Part shown: one piece after another, positions 45,192-53,511 of the stretch
Layout of the letters: every line of letters begins with the position of its first letter
Position numbering within the stretch: position 1 is the first letter of the stretch
NCBI RefSeq assembly: GCF_003284725.1
Contig: NZ_PGTO01000004.1
Location: 310,001-374,000 of the forward strand
Reading direction: 5' to 3'
Source: Paramagnetospirillum kuznetsovii
GTDB taxonomy: Bacteria > Pseudomonadota > Alphaproteobacteria > Rhodospirillales > Magnetospirillaceae
Length of the DNA stretch: 64,000 nt
Translations under genes and position numbers: made by a program
The notes under the pieces: generated by a model
What the model was told of the DNA's origin: nothing
Seen by the model: the letters and a program-made list of their open reading frames with translations, nothing else
The model's database searches: none

Positions 45192-46508
45192 TCATCTCCT
45201 TTGAAACTCGCGCGAGGCCAGTAGCAGGAACAGGGAGTCTGCCCCCTTGGCGTCAGTCATGGCCTGGCGCGTCCGCGGTCCCGCCATGATGACCTGATCG
45301 GCCACGGCCGCCGTCCCGCCAACCCGGCGCGCCATGCGCCCAGAGACCGCACGTGCCCATTCCAGCCGCAGCATCAATGCCTCGGGCGCGATCCAGGCTT
45401 CGGCTCGATCGGACCAGCCAGCGGGAGACGCGGCGCCCCACGGCGGCTGTCCCAGAATGGCCAGGGATTGAACCAGTCGCCGGTCGCCCTCCTCGTTCCT
45501 CTCCCAATCTCCCAACGCCTTCAAGGTGGCGACCACGAGGTCGTCGGGCGAACGGATCTTGGCAAGGGGCTTGGCCCATGGCTCGCCGCGCAAGGCCAGT
45601 ACCCGCGATAGCTCCTTAAGATCGCCATCGGATTGGATGAACGTGCCCGCCAGCGCGTCCACCAGGGAGGCGGGCGGCTCGTCTCCCGCGAAATGTCTGG
45701 CCAGTTTGACGGCGATGAACCGGGCGGTGGAGGGGTGTCGCGACAGCATGGCGAGAGCCTCTTCGCCCTCCCCTTCTCCACCGTCGAAGCTCCGCCCCAG
45801 CAGGTGCTTGCGCCCTGGTTCGTGCATGCGGGCGACAAAGCGGAACTCTCCCCTGGCGGGATCGACGGTCCAGCCGGTGAGAATGCGGGCCAGGCTTTCC
45901 ACGTCGCCCTGGTCATAGCCGCCATCGACGCCAAGCGTATGGAGTTCCAGCATCTCGCGGGCCAAATTCTCGTTCAGCCCCCGGCTCCGTTTCTGCCCGG
46001 CGACCGAATTGGGACCGATGGATTGGGCATTATCCAGGTAGCCGAGCATCACGGGATGCCGCGCCACCGCCCTCAACATGTCAAGAAAGCGTCCGGTCAC
46101 ATGGGGGCGGATGGCCTCGCGCTCGAACGCGCCGACGGCAGGAGCGATCTGGGCCCGCTTGGTGGAAACAGTGAAGTGATTGCTCCAAAAGCGCACCAAG
46201 CGCTCCACGAAAGGCGCTTGACTGGCGGCGGCGGCACGGGTGCGGGCGGCGGCCTCGGCGATGAAGGCGCGCCGCAATTCGCCCTTGCCCGCGTCCTTGT
46301 CGTCCTTACGCTCCCGCTTAAGCTCCGCCAGCCGAGTCAGCAATCGTGCCGCCGAGTCGAACCCGGATATTTCCGCCGACACCGATGATTGTGCATCCAG
46401 TTGGGCAATGACCCAACCGCGCGGGTCCGAGGCCATGACGGCCGCCTCGCCGGGAGCGGCGCCCATGCCGAAGCGGCAGAGCGCGAGAAGAGCTTGTTCC
46501 TTTGACAT
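45192..46508 (-). CDS. DUF1800 family protein
   Basis: This 438-residue protein shows the DUF1800 features: LLALCRFGMGAAPGE near the N-terminus, RLVRFWSNHFTVS, GLNENLAREMLELHTLGVDGGYDQGDVESLARILTGW, and AVKLARHFAGDEPP. A signal peptide is not obvious. It is co-transcribed with the DUF1501 gene directly downstream. Biochemical function of this family is unknown. Confidence 0.9.
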   Translation of the reverse strand: MSKEQALLALCRFGMGAAPGEAAVMASDPRGWVIAQLDAQSSVSAEISGFDSAARLLTRLAELKRERKDDKDAGKGELRRAFIAEAAARTRAAAASQAPFVERLVRFWSNHFTVSTKRAQIAPAVGAFEREAIRPHVTGRFLDMLRAVARHPVMLGYLDNAQSIGPNSVAGQKRSRGLNENLAREMLELHTLGVDGGYDQGDVESLARILTGWTVDPARGEFRFVARMHEPGRKHLLGRSFDGGEGEGEEALAMLSRHPSTARFIAVKLARHFAGDEPPASLVDALAGTFIQSDGDLKELSRVLALRGEPWAKPLAKIRSPDDLVVATLKALGDWERNEEGDRRLVQSLAILGQPPWGAASPAGWSDRAEAWIAPEALMLRLEWARAVSGRMARRVGGTAAVADQVIMAGPRTRQAMTDAKGADSLFLLLASREFQRR

Positions 46509-46561
46509 AGGGAAACAAGTAGCAGGGAATTAGGGCGAATGTTAGGCGAGCGGCGAAACGG

Positions 46562-47017
46562 CTACTTGTACAATCCCACATAGACGATGACGTTACGCGA
46601 CGCCACGTTCTTCACGAAGGTCAGCTTGGGCTGGATTTTGTTGGTGGCGGGATTGAGCCAGTGGTATTCCACCCAGCCCTCGCCGCTCTCCCTGGCGGTC
46701 TTGATGATGTCTTGGACCAGCAGCTTGCCTTCGGCATCCTTCACGTTGAGAACGGATTTTCCTTCGTTCTTTGGATTGGGAGGGTAGATCAGCCAAGTTC
46801 CGTTGTAGTCGATGACGTTGACGTAAATTTCGCCATACTTGAAATCGCCATCCTGGTGGAAGCGGTCACGGGCGGGATCAAGTCCGGACGCTTCGACCAC
46901 AGCCGCCGCCTTCAGCGTCAAATCCTTGACGCCGTCCTGGGTCGGCTTGTCCATGGCGAAACCGGGCCGTGCCAAGCCGACGAAAAGCATCACCGCCATC
47001 AAGACCGCCCGTATCAT
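46562..47017 (-). CDS. Secreted single-Cache domain protein
   Basis: This 151-residue protein has a signal peptide (MIRAVLMAVMLFVGLARPGFA) and then one small Cache domain: KYGEIYVNVIDYNGTWLIYPPNPKNEGKSVLNVKDAEGK followed by GEGWVEYHWLNPATNKIQPKLTFVKNV. Such domains bind small ligands in the periplasm. The gene lies 13 bp after a CheY-like gene that overlaps a Cache-containing kinase gene, so it may deliver ligand information to that kinase. The start has GGGGGAGAAG upstream. Confidence 0.85.
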   Translation of the reverse strand: MIRAVLMAVMLFVGLARPGFAMDKPTQDGVKDLTLKAAAVVEASGLDPARDRFHQDGDFKYGEIYVNVIDYNGTWLIYPPNPKNEGKSVLNVKDAEGKLLVQDIIKTARESGEGWVEYHWLNPATNKIQPKLTFVKNVASRNVIVYVGLYK

Positions 47018-47030
47018 TGTCTTCTCCCCC

Positions 47031-47399
47031 TTACACAAAGCCTAATTCCACCAAGGTGGCGGTAAGCCGATCCCGCGACATGGGCTTGGACAGCACGGTG
47101 TCGAAGCCACCGCGTCTAAGCTCGGCCACTTCTTCCGGCATGGCATGGGCCGTATAGGCCACCACCTTGACCGCCTCGCCGCCCAGCTTTTCGTCGCGAA
47201 TGCGGCGGCAGACCTCCTGGCCGCTCATTCCCGGCATGCTGACATCGAGTAAGATAAGTTCGACCGCGTTGCCCGCCAGATACGTCAAGGCCGCATCGCC
47301 GCAATCCGCCTCGGCCACGTCCCAACCGCCCTTGCTCAGCAGCCGGGTCGCCAGGATTCGATTGACGTCGTTGTCATCGACCACAAGCGCCTTTTTCAT
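47031..47399 (-). CDS. Single-domain response regulator (CheY-like)
   Basis: This 122-residue receiver has VVDDND (acidic pair), phospho-acceptor Asp52 in [13 protein letters not shown], Thr in VAYTAHA and Lys in LSKPMSRD. No output domain. Its ATG overlaps the stop of the upstream kinase gene by 4 bp (ATGA), so it is the likely partner of that kinase. Confidence 0.93.
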   Translation of the reverse strand: MKKALVVDDNDVNRILATRLLSKGGWDVAEADCGDAALTYLAGNAVELILLDVSMPGMSGQEVCRRIRDEKLGGEAVKVVAYTAHAMPEEVAELRRGGFDTVLSKPMSRDRLTATLVELGFV

Positions 47400-49981
47400 G
47401 CCCCCTCCGTCGTCCCGACCGGCCCATTCGCCTTGGCCCGATGTCCTGCCAAGGGCAGGGTGAATGTGAACGTGGTTCCCGTCCCCACCGTCGAGGTGAC
47501 ACCGATCCGGCCGCCCAGCAATTCCACCAGATGGGAGGCCAGGGTCAGGCCCAATCCGGTGCCGCTATGGGAGCGGGTCAGGAAGGAATCCACCTGACGG
47601 AACTTCTCGAAGATGGCGCCCAGCATGTCTTCCGGTATACCGGGTCCGGTATCATCGATACTGAACCGGACGAAGTCGCCATCGACAGCCACGCGCAGCC
47701 TGATCTGCCCCTGTTCGGTGAACTTGACCGCGTTGCTGAGCAGGTTATGTAAAATCTGGCGTAACCGCAACGGGTCGGTTTCCAGGCTTTCCGGCAGATC
47801 GGGGGCCAATTCCGAGATGAAGGCTACTCCTTTGCCCGCGGTGACGGGCTGATGCACCGACGATACCTCGGTCACCAGCGCGGCCAGGGGCACGGTCTGG
47901 ATGCTCATGGTCATGGCTCCCGCCTCGATCTTGGCGATATCGAGGATGGAGTTGACCAGTTCCAGCAAATGGCGGCTGCTGCGTTCGATGATATCGGCAT
48001 TTTCGCGGGTTTCGTCGTCGGCCGCCTCGTCGCGAATCAACTCGGAAAAGCCGATGATGCCGTTCAACGGCGTGCGCAGTTCATGGCTCATATTGGCGAG
48101 GAATTCGCTTTTCATGCGGCTGGCTTCCTCGGCCCGGTGCTTGGCGTCCTGAAGGGTGAGGATCGAGCCCTGGACACTGTCGGCCATTCGATTGAGCGAT
48201 TCGGTCAACAGCGCCATCTCGTCATTGCCATGCACCGGGAGGCGATGAGCCAAGTCACCTTCGTGGAAGCGCTTGATTCCAGCCGCCATCGCGGTGATGC
48301 GCAAGGTCAGGAACGACGCCATCCATACCGCGATTCCGACCACGACGAAGGTCATCAGGATGGTGGAAACCGAAAGCTGGCGCGCCATATCCTGGACCTG
48401 GGTGGAAATCAGCGCCATGACGCTGTCCAGATTGGCCTGCAATTCCAGATCGCGCTGCGCCATCAATTGGTCGGTATCGCTTTTGGCCTTGGTGGCGGCG
48501 GCGTGGAAGTCGTCCACGTTGGCGCCGATGGTCACGAAGCCGAAGCCGCGCGGCGACTTGGCATAGGGGCCGGTGTAATAGGGAATGGTGGCCGCCGTGG
48601 TCAGCTTCCACAAGCCGCTCCAGAATATGTCGAAGGATCCTGACCCGCCCTGGCTGGTCAAATCCATCCAGCCCGTGCATTGCGGCGCGTGGTTGAGGTA
48701 GCGGCAGTCCAGGCCAAGATTGCCGGACTTGACCAGTTCCACCGCCCCTTTCTTCTTCAGCGACTGCTCGAGGAATGTCGGCGCCGTGGCAAGGAACTCG
48801 GTGATGGGCTTGCCGCTGTCCTTCCAGGACTTATAGAGCTCCGCATCCAGCCACGGAATCGCAGGCTCGCCGGTCTGCGGATCATAGCCCGTGATGAAAT
48901 AATGGCGGGGATGAACGATGGAACGCCCCTTGTAGTCCCAGATGAAGGCGTAATTACCCGAAGCGGCGTCGGGAATGGGCGAATAGCGGTCACTGGTGGG
49001 CAGGATATGGTCGGTGAATTCCATCAGGTGATCGTGATCCATGGCCAGGGTCACCCAGCCGACGATGCGCCCGCCCCGCTCCACCGGAGTGGCCCAGCGC
49101 ACCAATCCCTGAAAGCGCCGCCCCACCGGATTCTCGGTCCCGGCGAACGCCGCCTTTTCCGGCTCGAAAGCGATCTTCTTGGCCTCGGCCGTCTTGGGGG
49201 TGAAAGGCCCGATCAAGGTTGTCGGAACATAGGCGCCGATGACGTCGGAGACATAAATCTCGCCCGGCTTAAGCGCCTTTAGCGCCTCGAAATAGGTTTC
49301 CGCCTTGATGAAGGTGTTTTCCCGCTTGGAGACATCGCGCAATTGCGGCGACATCAGTGGCGAGGTCGTGACCTTTACCTGCTCGTGGCCATCCAGGCCA
49401 ACGAAGGTCATCTCAAGGAACAGCGGCTTTTCCTGAATATTGCCCACGTCACTGGGCGGCCGGTAATTGAAGTTCTTGCGGTTGTCCTCGATGCTCGCCT
49501 GCACCCTTGGCAAGTCGTAGCGTGGCGTCGCTTCCGGCCCCGGCACCCAGGATGCGCCATCGGGAGACAACACCCAGGGGAAGTGCCGCTCCACCGGCCG
49601 CTTGCGCTCGGCGAGAAACTGGGCGTAGCTCTCTTGGGTCTGGACCAATTGAGCGGCGGACCGCACGTCCTTGTCGCGATCATAAAGAAAGAGCGCCACC
49701 GAACGGGCGGTGTCGGTGGTCAGGCGCTCCAGCGCTTCCCTGGCGCCGTCGTCCAAAGCCTTGATGGCGGAATTGGTGGTGGTGTTGGCCACGGCTTCGG
49801 CGGTTTCACGCATATTGCGCGTCATTCCCACCACGTTCTCCGACACGCGATCGGCCAGCCAGTTCTGGCCCCGCCATGCGAAAGCCGCCAAAACCAGGAG
49901 CGGAATGACCTTGATCACCACGAAGATCAAAATAAGCTTTGCCCGAATGCCAAAGCTTTGTTGAACTTTCAATTCGACCAT
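47396..49981 (-). CDS. Membrane Cache-HAMP sensor histidine kinase
   Basis: This 861-residue kinase has a transmembrane helix near residues 15-35, a large periplasmic region of about 500 residues with Cache-like features ([36 protein letters not shown]), a second helix near 545-570, a HAMP domain, coiled coil, HisKA with [21 protein letters not shown], and HATPase with [17 protein letters not shown] and GTGLGLTLA. It is coupled to a CheY-like regulator and a single-Cache secreted protein, forming a three-gene signalling operon. The start has AAGGAC upstream; a 49-codon longer reading is rejected. Confidence 0.92.
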   Translation of the reverse strand: MVELKVQQSFGIRAKLILIFVVIKVIPLLVLAAFAWRGQNWLADRVSENVVGMTRNMRETAEAVANTTTNSAIKALDDGAREALERLTTDTARSVALFLYDRDKDVRSAAQLVQTQESYAQFLAERKRPVERHFPWVLSPDGASWVPGPEATPRYDLPRVQASIEDNRKNFNYRPPSDVGNIQEKPLFLEMTFVGLDGHEQVKVTTSPLMSPQLRDVSKRENTFIKAETYFEALKALKPGEIYVSDVIGAYVPTTLIGPFTPKTAEAKKIAFEPEKAAFAGTENPVGRRFQGLVRWATPVERGGRIVGWVTLAMDHDHLMEFTDHILPTSDRYSPIPDAASGNYAFIWDYKGRSIVHPRHYFITGYDPQTGEPAIPWLDAELYKSWKDSGKPITEFLATAPTFLEQSLKKKGAVELVKSGNLGLDCRYLNHAPQCTGWMDLTSQGGSGSFDIFWSGLWKLTTAATIPYYTGPYAKSPRGFGFVTIGANVDDFHAAATKAKSDTDQLMAQRDLELQANLDSVMALISTQVQDMARQLSVSTILMTFVVVGIAVWMASFLTLRITAMAAGIKRFHEGDLAHRLPVHGNDEMALLTESLNRMADSVQGSILTLQDAKHRAEEASRMKSEFLANMSHELRTPLNGIIGFSELIRDEAADDETRENADIIERSSRHLLELVNSILDIAKIEAGAMTMSIQTVPLAALVTEVSSVHQPVTAGKGVAFISELAPDLPESLETDPLRLRQILHNLLSNAVKFTEQGQIRLRVAVDGDFVRFSIDDTGPGIPEDMLGAIFEKFRQVDSFLTRSHSGTGLGLTLASHLVELLGGRIGVTSTVGTGTTFTFTLPLAGHRAKANGPVGTTEGA

Positions 49982-50118
49982 CGCCAAGTGTCCTTTGGTC
50001 CACGATCCGCAAATGTTTGCCAAGCCACCGCTTTCCAGCGAGGCCACTGTCCTACAGATATAGCTCAGATACACCAAACGTATAAATGCGGTTTTTGACC
50101 CATATGAATGAAGGATAA

Positions 50119-50958
50119 ATGCCCACACTCCAAGTCAGATCAAGCCGTGGAATTGCACATTGTCTGTCGGCGGCAGTTCTGTGCTACGCGGCGATGGCTG
50201 GCCCTGCCAATGCCAGCGAGGAGGTTGTCACCATCGACTCGCGCCCCGGGGTGACCGAAAGCCTGTTGATCATTCACCCCGCCACCAAGCCGTTGGCCAG
50301 TGTTCTGCTCTATGTGGGCGGCGGCGGCGGCCTCGGTCTGCGGCCGGACCACCCTTCCGGCAAGCGCGGCGCTAATTTTCTGTTTCGCACCGCGGACCAG
50401 TTTGCCGCGAATGGCTTCCTGGTGGCGATCATCGATACGCCCTCAGACAGCGCGACCGCCCTATGGAATCGCCGCACCCGAGAAGATCACGCCTTGGATG
50501 CCGCCGCCGCCATTGCCCTGCTGCGCCGCATGGCCGATGCCCCTGTCTGGGCCATCGGGACCAGCATGGGCACTTTGTCGGCCGCCAATGCCGCCGCCCG
50601 TCTGCAAGCGGACGGCCCCGACGGAATTGTCCTGACGTCCAGCGTCACGGAGATGTCCCGCAACACCGCTGAAACCGTCCTCAGTGTCGATCTAGAGGCG
50701 ATTCGCGTGCCGCTGCTGGTCGTCAACCATGCGGCTGACACCTGCGCGGCGTCACCGCCGCGCAGGGGGCGGACAATCCTCGACGGGGCCATCAACGCCC
50801 CCCGCAAGGAACTCCTCAGCTTCGACGGCGGCAAGCCCCGCGAAAGTGACGCCTGCGAACCCTTTGCCCCACATGGTTATTTCGGCATCGAGGACGAGGT
50901 GGTCGGCGCCATCGCCCAATGGATCAAAGTGGATTCGAGACCGCGTCCGCAGCGATAA
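50119..50958 (+). CDS. Secreted alpha/beta hydrolase
   Basis: This 279-residue protein has a signal peptide (about residues 1-33, ending GPANASEE) and an alpha/beta-hydrolase core: nucleophile Ser in AIGTSMGT, a probable Asp in [11 protein letters not shown] and a His in [13 protein letters not shown] glycine-rich VGGGGGLGL segment follows the first strand and may form the oxyanion region. Substrate unknown. The ATG has AAGGA five bases upstream. Transcribed divergently from the Cache kinase gene. Confidence 0.85.
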   Translation: MPTLQVRSSRGIAHCLSAAVLCYAAMAGPANASEEVVTIDSRPGVTESLLIIHPATKPLASVLLYVGGGGGLGLRPDHPSGKRGANFLFRTADQFAANGFLVAIIDTPSDSATALWNRRTREDHALDAAAAIALLRRMADAPVWAIGTSMGTLSAANAAARLQADGPDGIVLTSSVTEMSRNTAETVLSVDLEAIRVPLLVVNHAADTCAASPPRRGRTILDGAINAPRKELLSFDGGKPRESDACEPFAPHGYFGIEDEVVGAIAQWIKVDSRPRPQR

Positions 50959-51055
50959 AATATTTGCATAGCCAGCGGTCCGAAGCGGCACGATGTGGAT
51001 TGCCCCGACGACCGGTCCCCCTTACACTGCCCCATCCTCAGTGCCGGAGCTTCCA

Positions 51056-51355
51056 ATGTCCGACCAAGACCGCATCATCGAATTGACCGCCGCCCTCGCC
51101 GACGTCGTGTCCCGCAAGGTGGAGGAGATCAAGAAGGTCACCGGCACCACCCGCATTCTCGCCCTCAACGCCTTGATCGAGGCGGCGCGGGCCGGTGAGG
51201 CGGGCAAGGGCTTTGCCGTCGTGGCAGGCGAGGTCAAGCATGTGTCGGAAAGCATTGACGGCATCACCCAGTCGCTGGAAGCCGAAATGGGCGCCGCGGT
51301 GGAGGAGCTCAGCCGCTTGGCGACCAATATGCGGGCCGAAGCCATCGCCGAATAG
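51056..51355 (+). CDS. Minimal chemoreceptor signalling-tip protein
   Basis: This 99-residue soluble protein consists almost only of the methyl-accepting chemotaxis protein hairpin tip: [20 protein letters not shown] followed by [12 protein letters not shown], flanked by two short helices. There is no sensor, membrane, HAMP or long methylation region. The tip residues that contact CheA and CheW in normal receptors are kept. The start has GGAG seven bases upstream. It lies eight bases before the Sel1-protease gene and is probably co-transcribed. Similar very short tip proteins exist in alphaproteobacteria, but their role is not known to me. Confidence 0.8.
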   Translation: MSDQDRIIELTAALADVVSRKVEEIKKVTGTTRILALNALIEAARAGEAGKGFAVVAGEVKHVSESIDGITQSLEAEMGAAVEELSRLATNMRAEAIAE

Positions 51356-51363
51356 ACCCGGTC

Positions 51364-53037
51364 ATGCGTCTTAGGCCCGCCCTCATCCTCGCTGCCACCC
51401 TGGCCTTCATCCAGCCCGCCTTCGCGGGACTCGACGAGGGCATGGCGGCGTTCAAACGGCAGGACTGGACCTCGGCTGCCAAGGAATTCCGCCCGCTGTC
51501 CGAGCAGGGAAACGCCACGGCGCAGGCGCGTCTGGGCTATATCCTGTTCCAGGGACTGCTGGGCAGCCGCGACGATGTGGAGGCGCTGCGCCTGATCAAT
51601 GCCGCCGCCAATGCCGGCGAGGCTTTCGCCCAATACACTCTCGGCAATGCCTATTTCTTCGGTCGCGGCGTTCCGAAGACCCCCGCCACCGCCCTGGTTT
51701 GGTACGGCCGCGCCGCCGATCAGGACAATCCGGAAAGCCTGCATGCCCTGGGTGAAATTCATTTCAACGGGCTCGGCATCGGCAAGGACGAATCCAAGGG
51801 CGTCGAGTATTACCGCCGCGCCGCCGATCTCGGCGTGCCCGCCAGCCTGGAAAAGCTGGCCGAGCTGAGCTGGAATGGCCGGTCCATGCCCACCGACCGG
51901 GTCAAGGCGGTGGACTATGCCCGCAAGGCCGCCCAGGCCCGTCGCCCCATCGGGCAATTCATTCTGGGTGTCGCCCTGCTGACCGGCGAAGGCGTCGAGA
52001 AGAATCCCTCCGAGTCGATGACATGGTTCCGCCGGGCCGCCGAACAGGGGCACCCTCAGTCGCAGCACAATCTGGGTGTCGGCCTGGTGACCGGCACCGG
52101 TGTTCTGAAGAACCTTTCGGAAGGCTATTTCTGGCTTGCCGTCGGAGCCGAGCGCGCCCCGGCCAATCTCAAGGCAGGATACGAGAAGGAACGTGACCAA
52201 TTCGGCGCCAAGCTCCCTCCCGCCGAGTTGGAGCAGCTCCGCGCCAAGGTCGTCGCCTGGAAGCCACCTCAGACCGGCGCCATCGCCGCCGTCGGCGGAC
52301 AACAGCAGCCTGCCGCCGCGCCTGCCGTCGCGCCCGCGCCCGCGCCCACGCAGTCGGGACCGACCACCAAAGTGGTACCGCCGGAACAATCGGCGCAGCG
52401 CTCCGGCACCTCCAGCGGCACCGGCTTCCTGGTTTCCAAGGATGGAATGATCCTGACCAACGCCCATGTGGTGGAACAGTGCCGGACCATTACGGTCAAG
52501 CCGCCCGAAGGCCCGGCCTTCGTCGCCGCCCTGGCGGCCAAGGATGCCGGCGATGATCTGGCCCTGCTCAAGTCGCCCCTGCGCCTCTCCGAGACGGTTC
52601 GTTTTCGCGAAGACAAGCCCTTGCGCAAGGGTGACGACGTCGTGGTGATCGGCTATCCGCTGTCGTCGCTGCTGTCACGCGAGACCAATATCACCGCCGG
52701 GACCATCAGCGCCTTGGCGGGAATCAACGGTGATGCCCGCCATTACCAGCTGACCGCCCCGGTCCAAAAGGGCAATTCCGGCGGCCCGCTGGTGGACATC
52801 AGCGGCAATGTGGTCGGCATCGTCTCGTCCAAGCTCAACGCCATGAAAATCGCCAACCAGACCGGCGACATTCCTCAGAATGTGAATTTCGCCATCAAAT
52901 CCGATCTGGCCCGCAAGTTCCTGGAACGCTATTCGGTCGCCTACGAGACCAGCCCTTCGGCAACCCCCATGTCCGTGGCCGATATCGGTGAGCGCATCAG
53001 CCGCGTCACCGTCTTTATCCAATGCAAAGTGAATTGA
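51364..53037 (+). CDS. Sel1-repeat protein with C-terminal trypsin-like serine protease
   Basis: This 557-residue exported protein has a signal peptide (about 1-21), six or so Sel1-like TPR repeats (about 25-265), a Pro/Ala-rich linker (about 312-335), and an HtrA/trypsin-like protease domain with the full triad His368 (TNAHVV), Asp398 (DLALLK) and Ser472 (KGNSGGPL). No PDZ domain follows. It should act in the periplasm, with Sel1 repeats selecting partners. It converges on the lipoprotein gene of the CHASE2/CHAT cluster, with adjacent stops. Confidence 0.92.
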   Translation: MRLRPALILAATLAFIQPAFAGLDEGMAAFKRQDWTSAAKEFRPLSEQGNATAQARLGYILFQGLLGSRDDVEALRLINAAANAGEAFAQYTLGNAYFFGRGVPKTPATALVWYGRAADQDNPESLHALGEIHFNGLGIGKDESKGVEYYRRAADLGVPASLEKLAELSWNGRSMPTDRVKAVDYARKAAQARRPIGQFILGVALLTGEGVEKNPSESMTWFRRAAEQGHPQSQHNLGVGLVTGTGVLKNLSEGYFWLAVGAERAPANLKAGYEKERDQFGAKLPPAELEQLRAKVVAWKPPQTGAIAAVGGQQQPAAAPAVAPAPAPTQSGPTTKVVPPEQSAQRSGTSSGTGFLVSKDGMILTNAHVVEQCRTITVKPPEGPAFVAALAAKDAGDDLALLKSPLRLSETVRFREDKPLRKGDDVVVIGYPLSSLLSRETNITAGTISALAGINGDARHYQLTAPVQKGNSGGPLVDISGNVVGIVSSKLNAMKIANQTGDIPQNVNFAIKSDLARKFLERYSVAYETSPSATPMSVADIGERISRVTVFIQCKVN

Positions 53038-53511
53038 TCAGCGGGCTTGCAGCCTGAGATCCTGGGCGCCGTCGCGGGACTTGGCGCGCAGCGGTCGCTT
53101 GCGTTCGGCGTCAAGCTCGACGCTCATATCCTTCTTATAGGTCCAATCGGACCCAAGCGCCTCGTCCACCACCAAGCCTAGCGCCGCCACGCCGCCGGTG
53201 GCCATCAACAGGGCGGAATTGGCCCAAATCCAGCCGCTGCTCGCCGCATTCAGGCTGCTGACGGTGCGCCGGAAACCGGGGGCATCGCAGGCCACCGTCA
53301 CCGGGGCGGCGGAATGGGGAATGTCGATGGTCGTCGGGGTTTCGATCACGGCGCTAAAGCCGTCTCGCCCCGTCAACTCGCAGCGGGCGTGCTCGGGATT
53401 GGTTCGAATCTGCACCTCGGAACGGGTCGGATTGAACATGGACGCGCAGGCGGCCAGGGTCGTTCCCATGGCAAGGCCGGAGAGGGCGCGAATCAGGCGA
53501 TGGCTGCTCAG
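53038..53511 (-). CDS. Putative lipoprotein with PEGA-like region
   Basis: A hydrophobic stretch followed by lipobox LAAC gives a lipoprotein anchor at that Cys. The mature part has a beta-rich VQIRTNPEHARCELTG..FSAVIETPTTIDIPHS segment resembling PEGA domains, then a hydrophobic segment SALLMATGGVAALGLVV and a basic tail. The start is unusual: the best signal peptide would begin at a CTG whose last bases overlap the stop of the upstream gene (CTGA). The only ATG (53469) would leave just seven residues before the Cys, and a TTG at 53583 a long leader. It is the last gene of the cluster. Function unknown. Confidence 0.6.
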   Translation of the reverse strand: MSSHRLIRALSGLAMGTTLAACASMFNPTRSEVQIRTNPEHARCELTGRDGFSAVIETPTTIDIPHSAAPVTVACDAPGFRRTVSSLNAASSGWIWANSALLMATGGVAALGLVVDEALGSDWTYKKDMSVELDAERKRPLRAKSRDGAQDLRLQAR

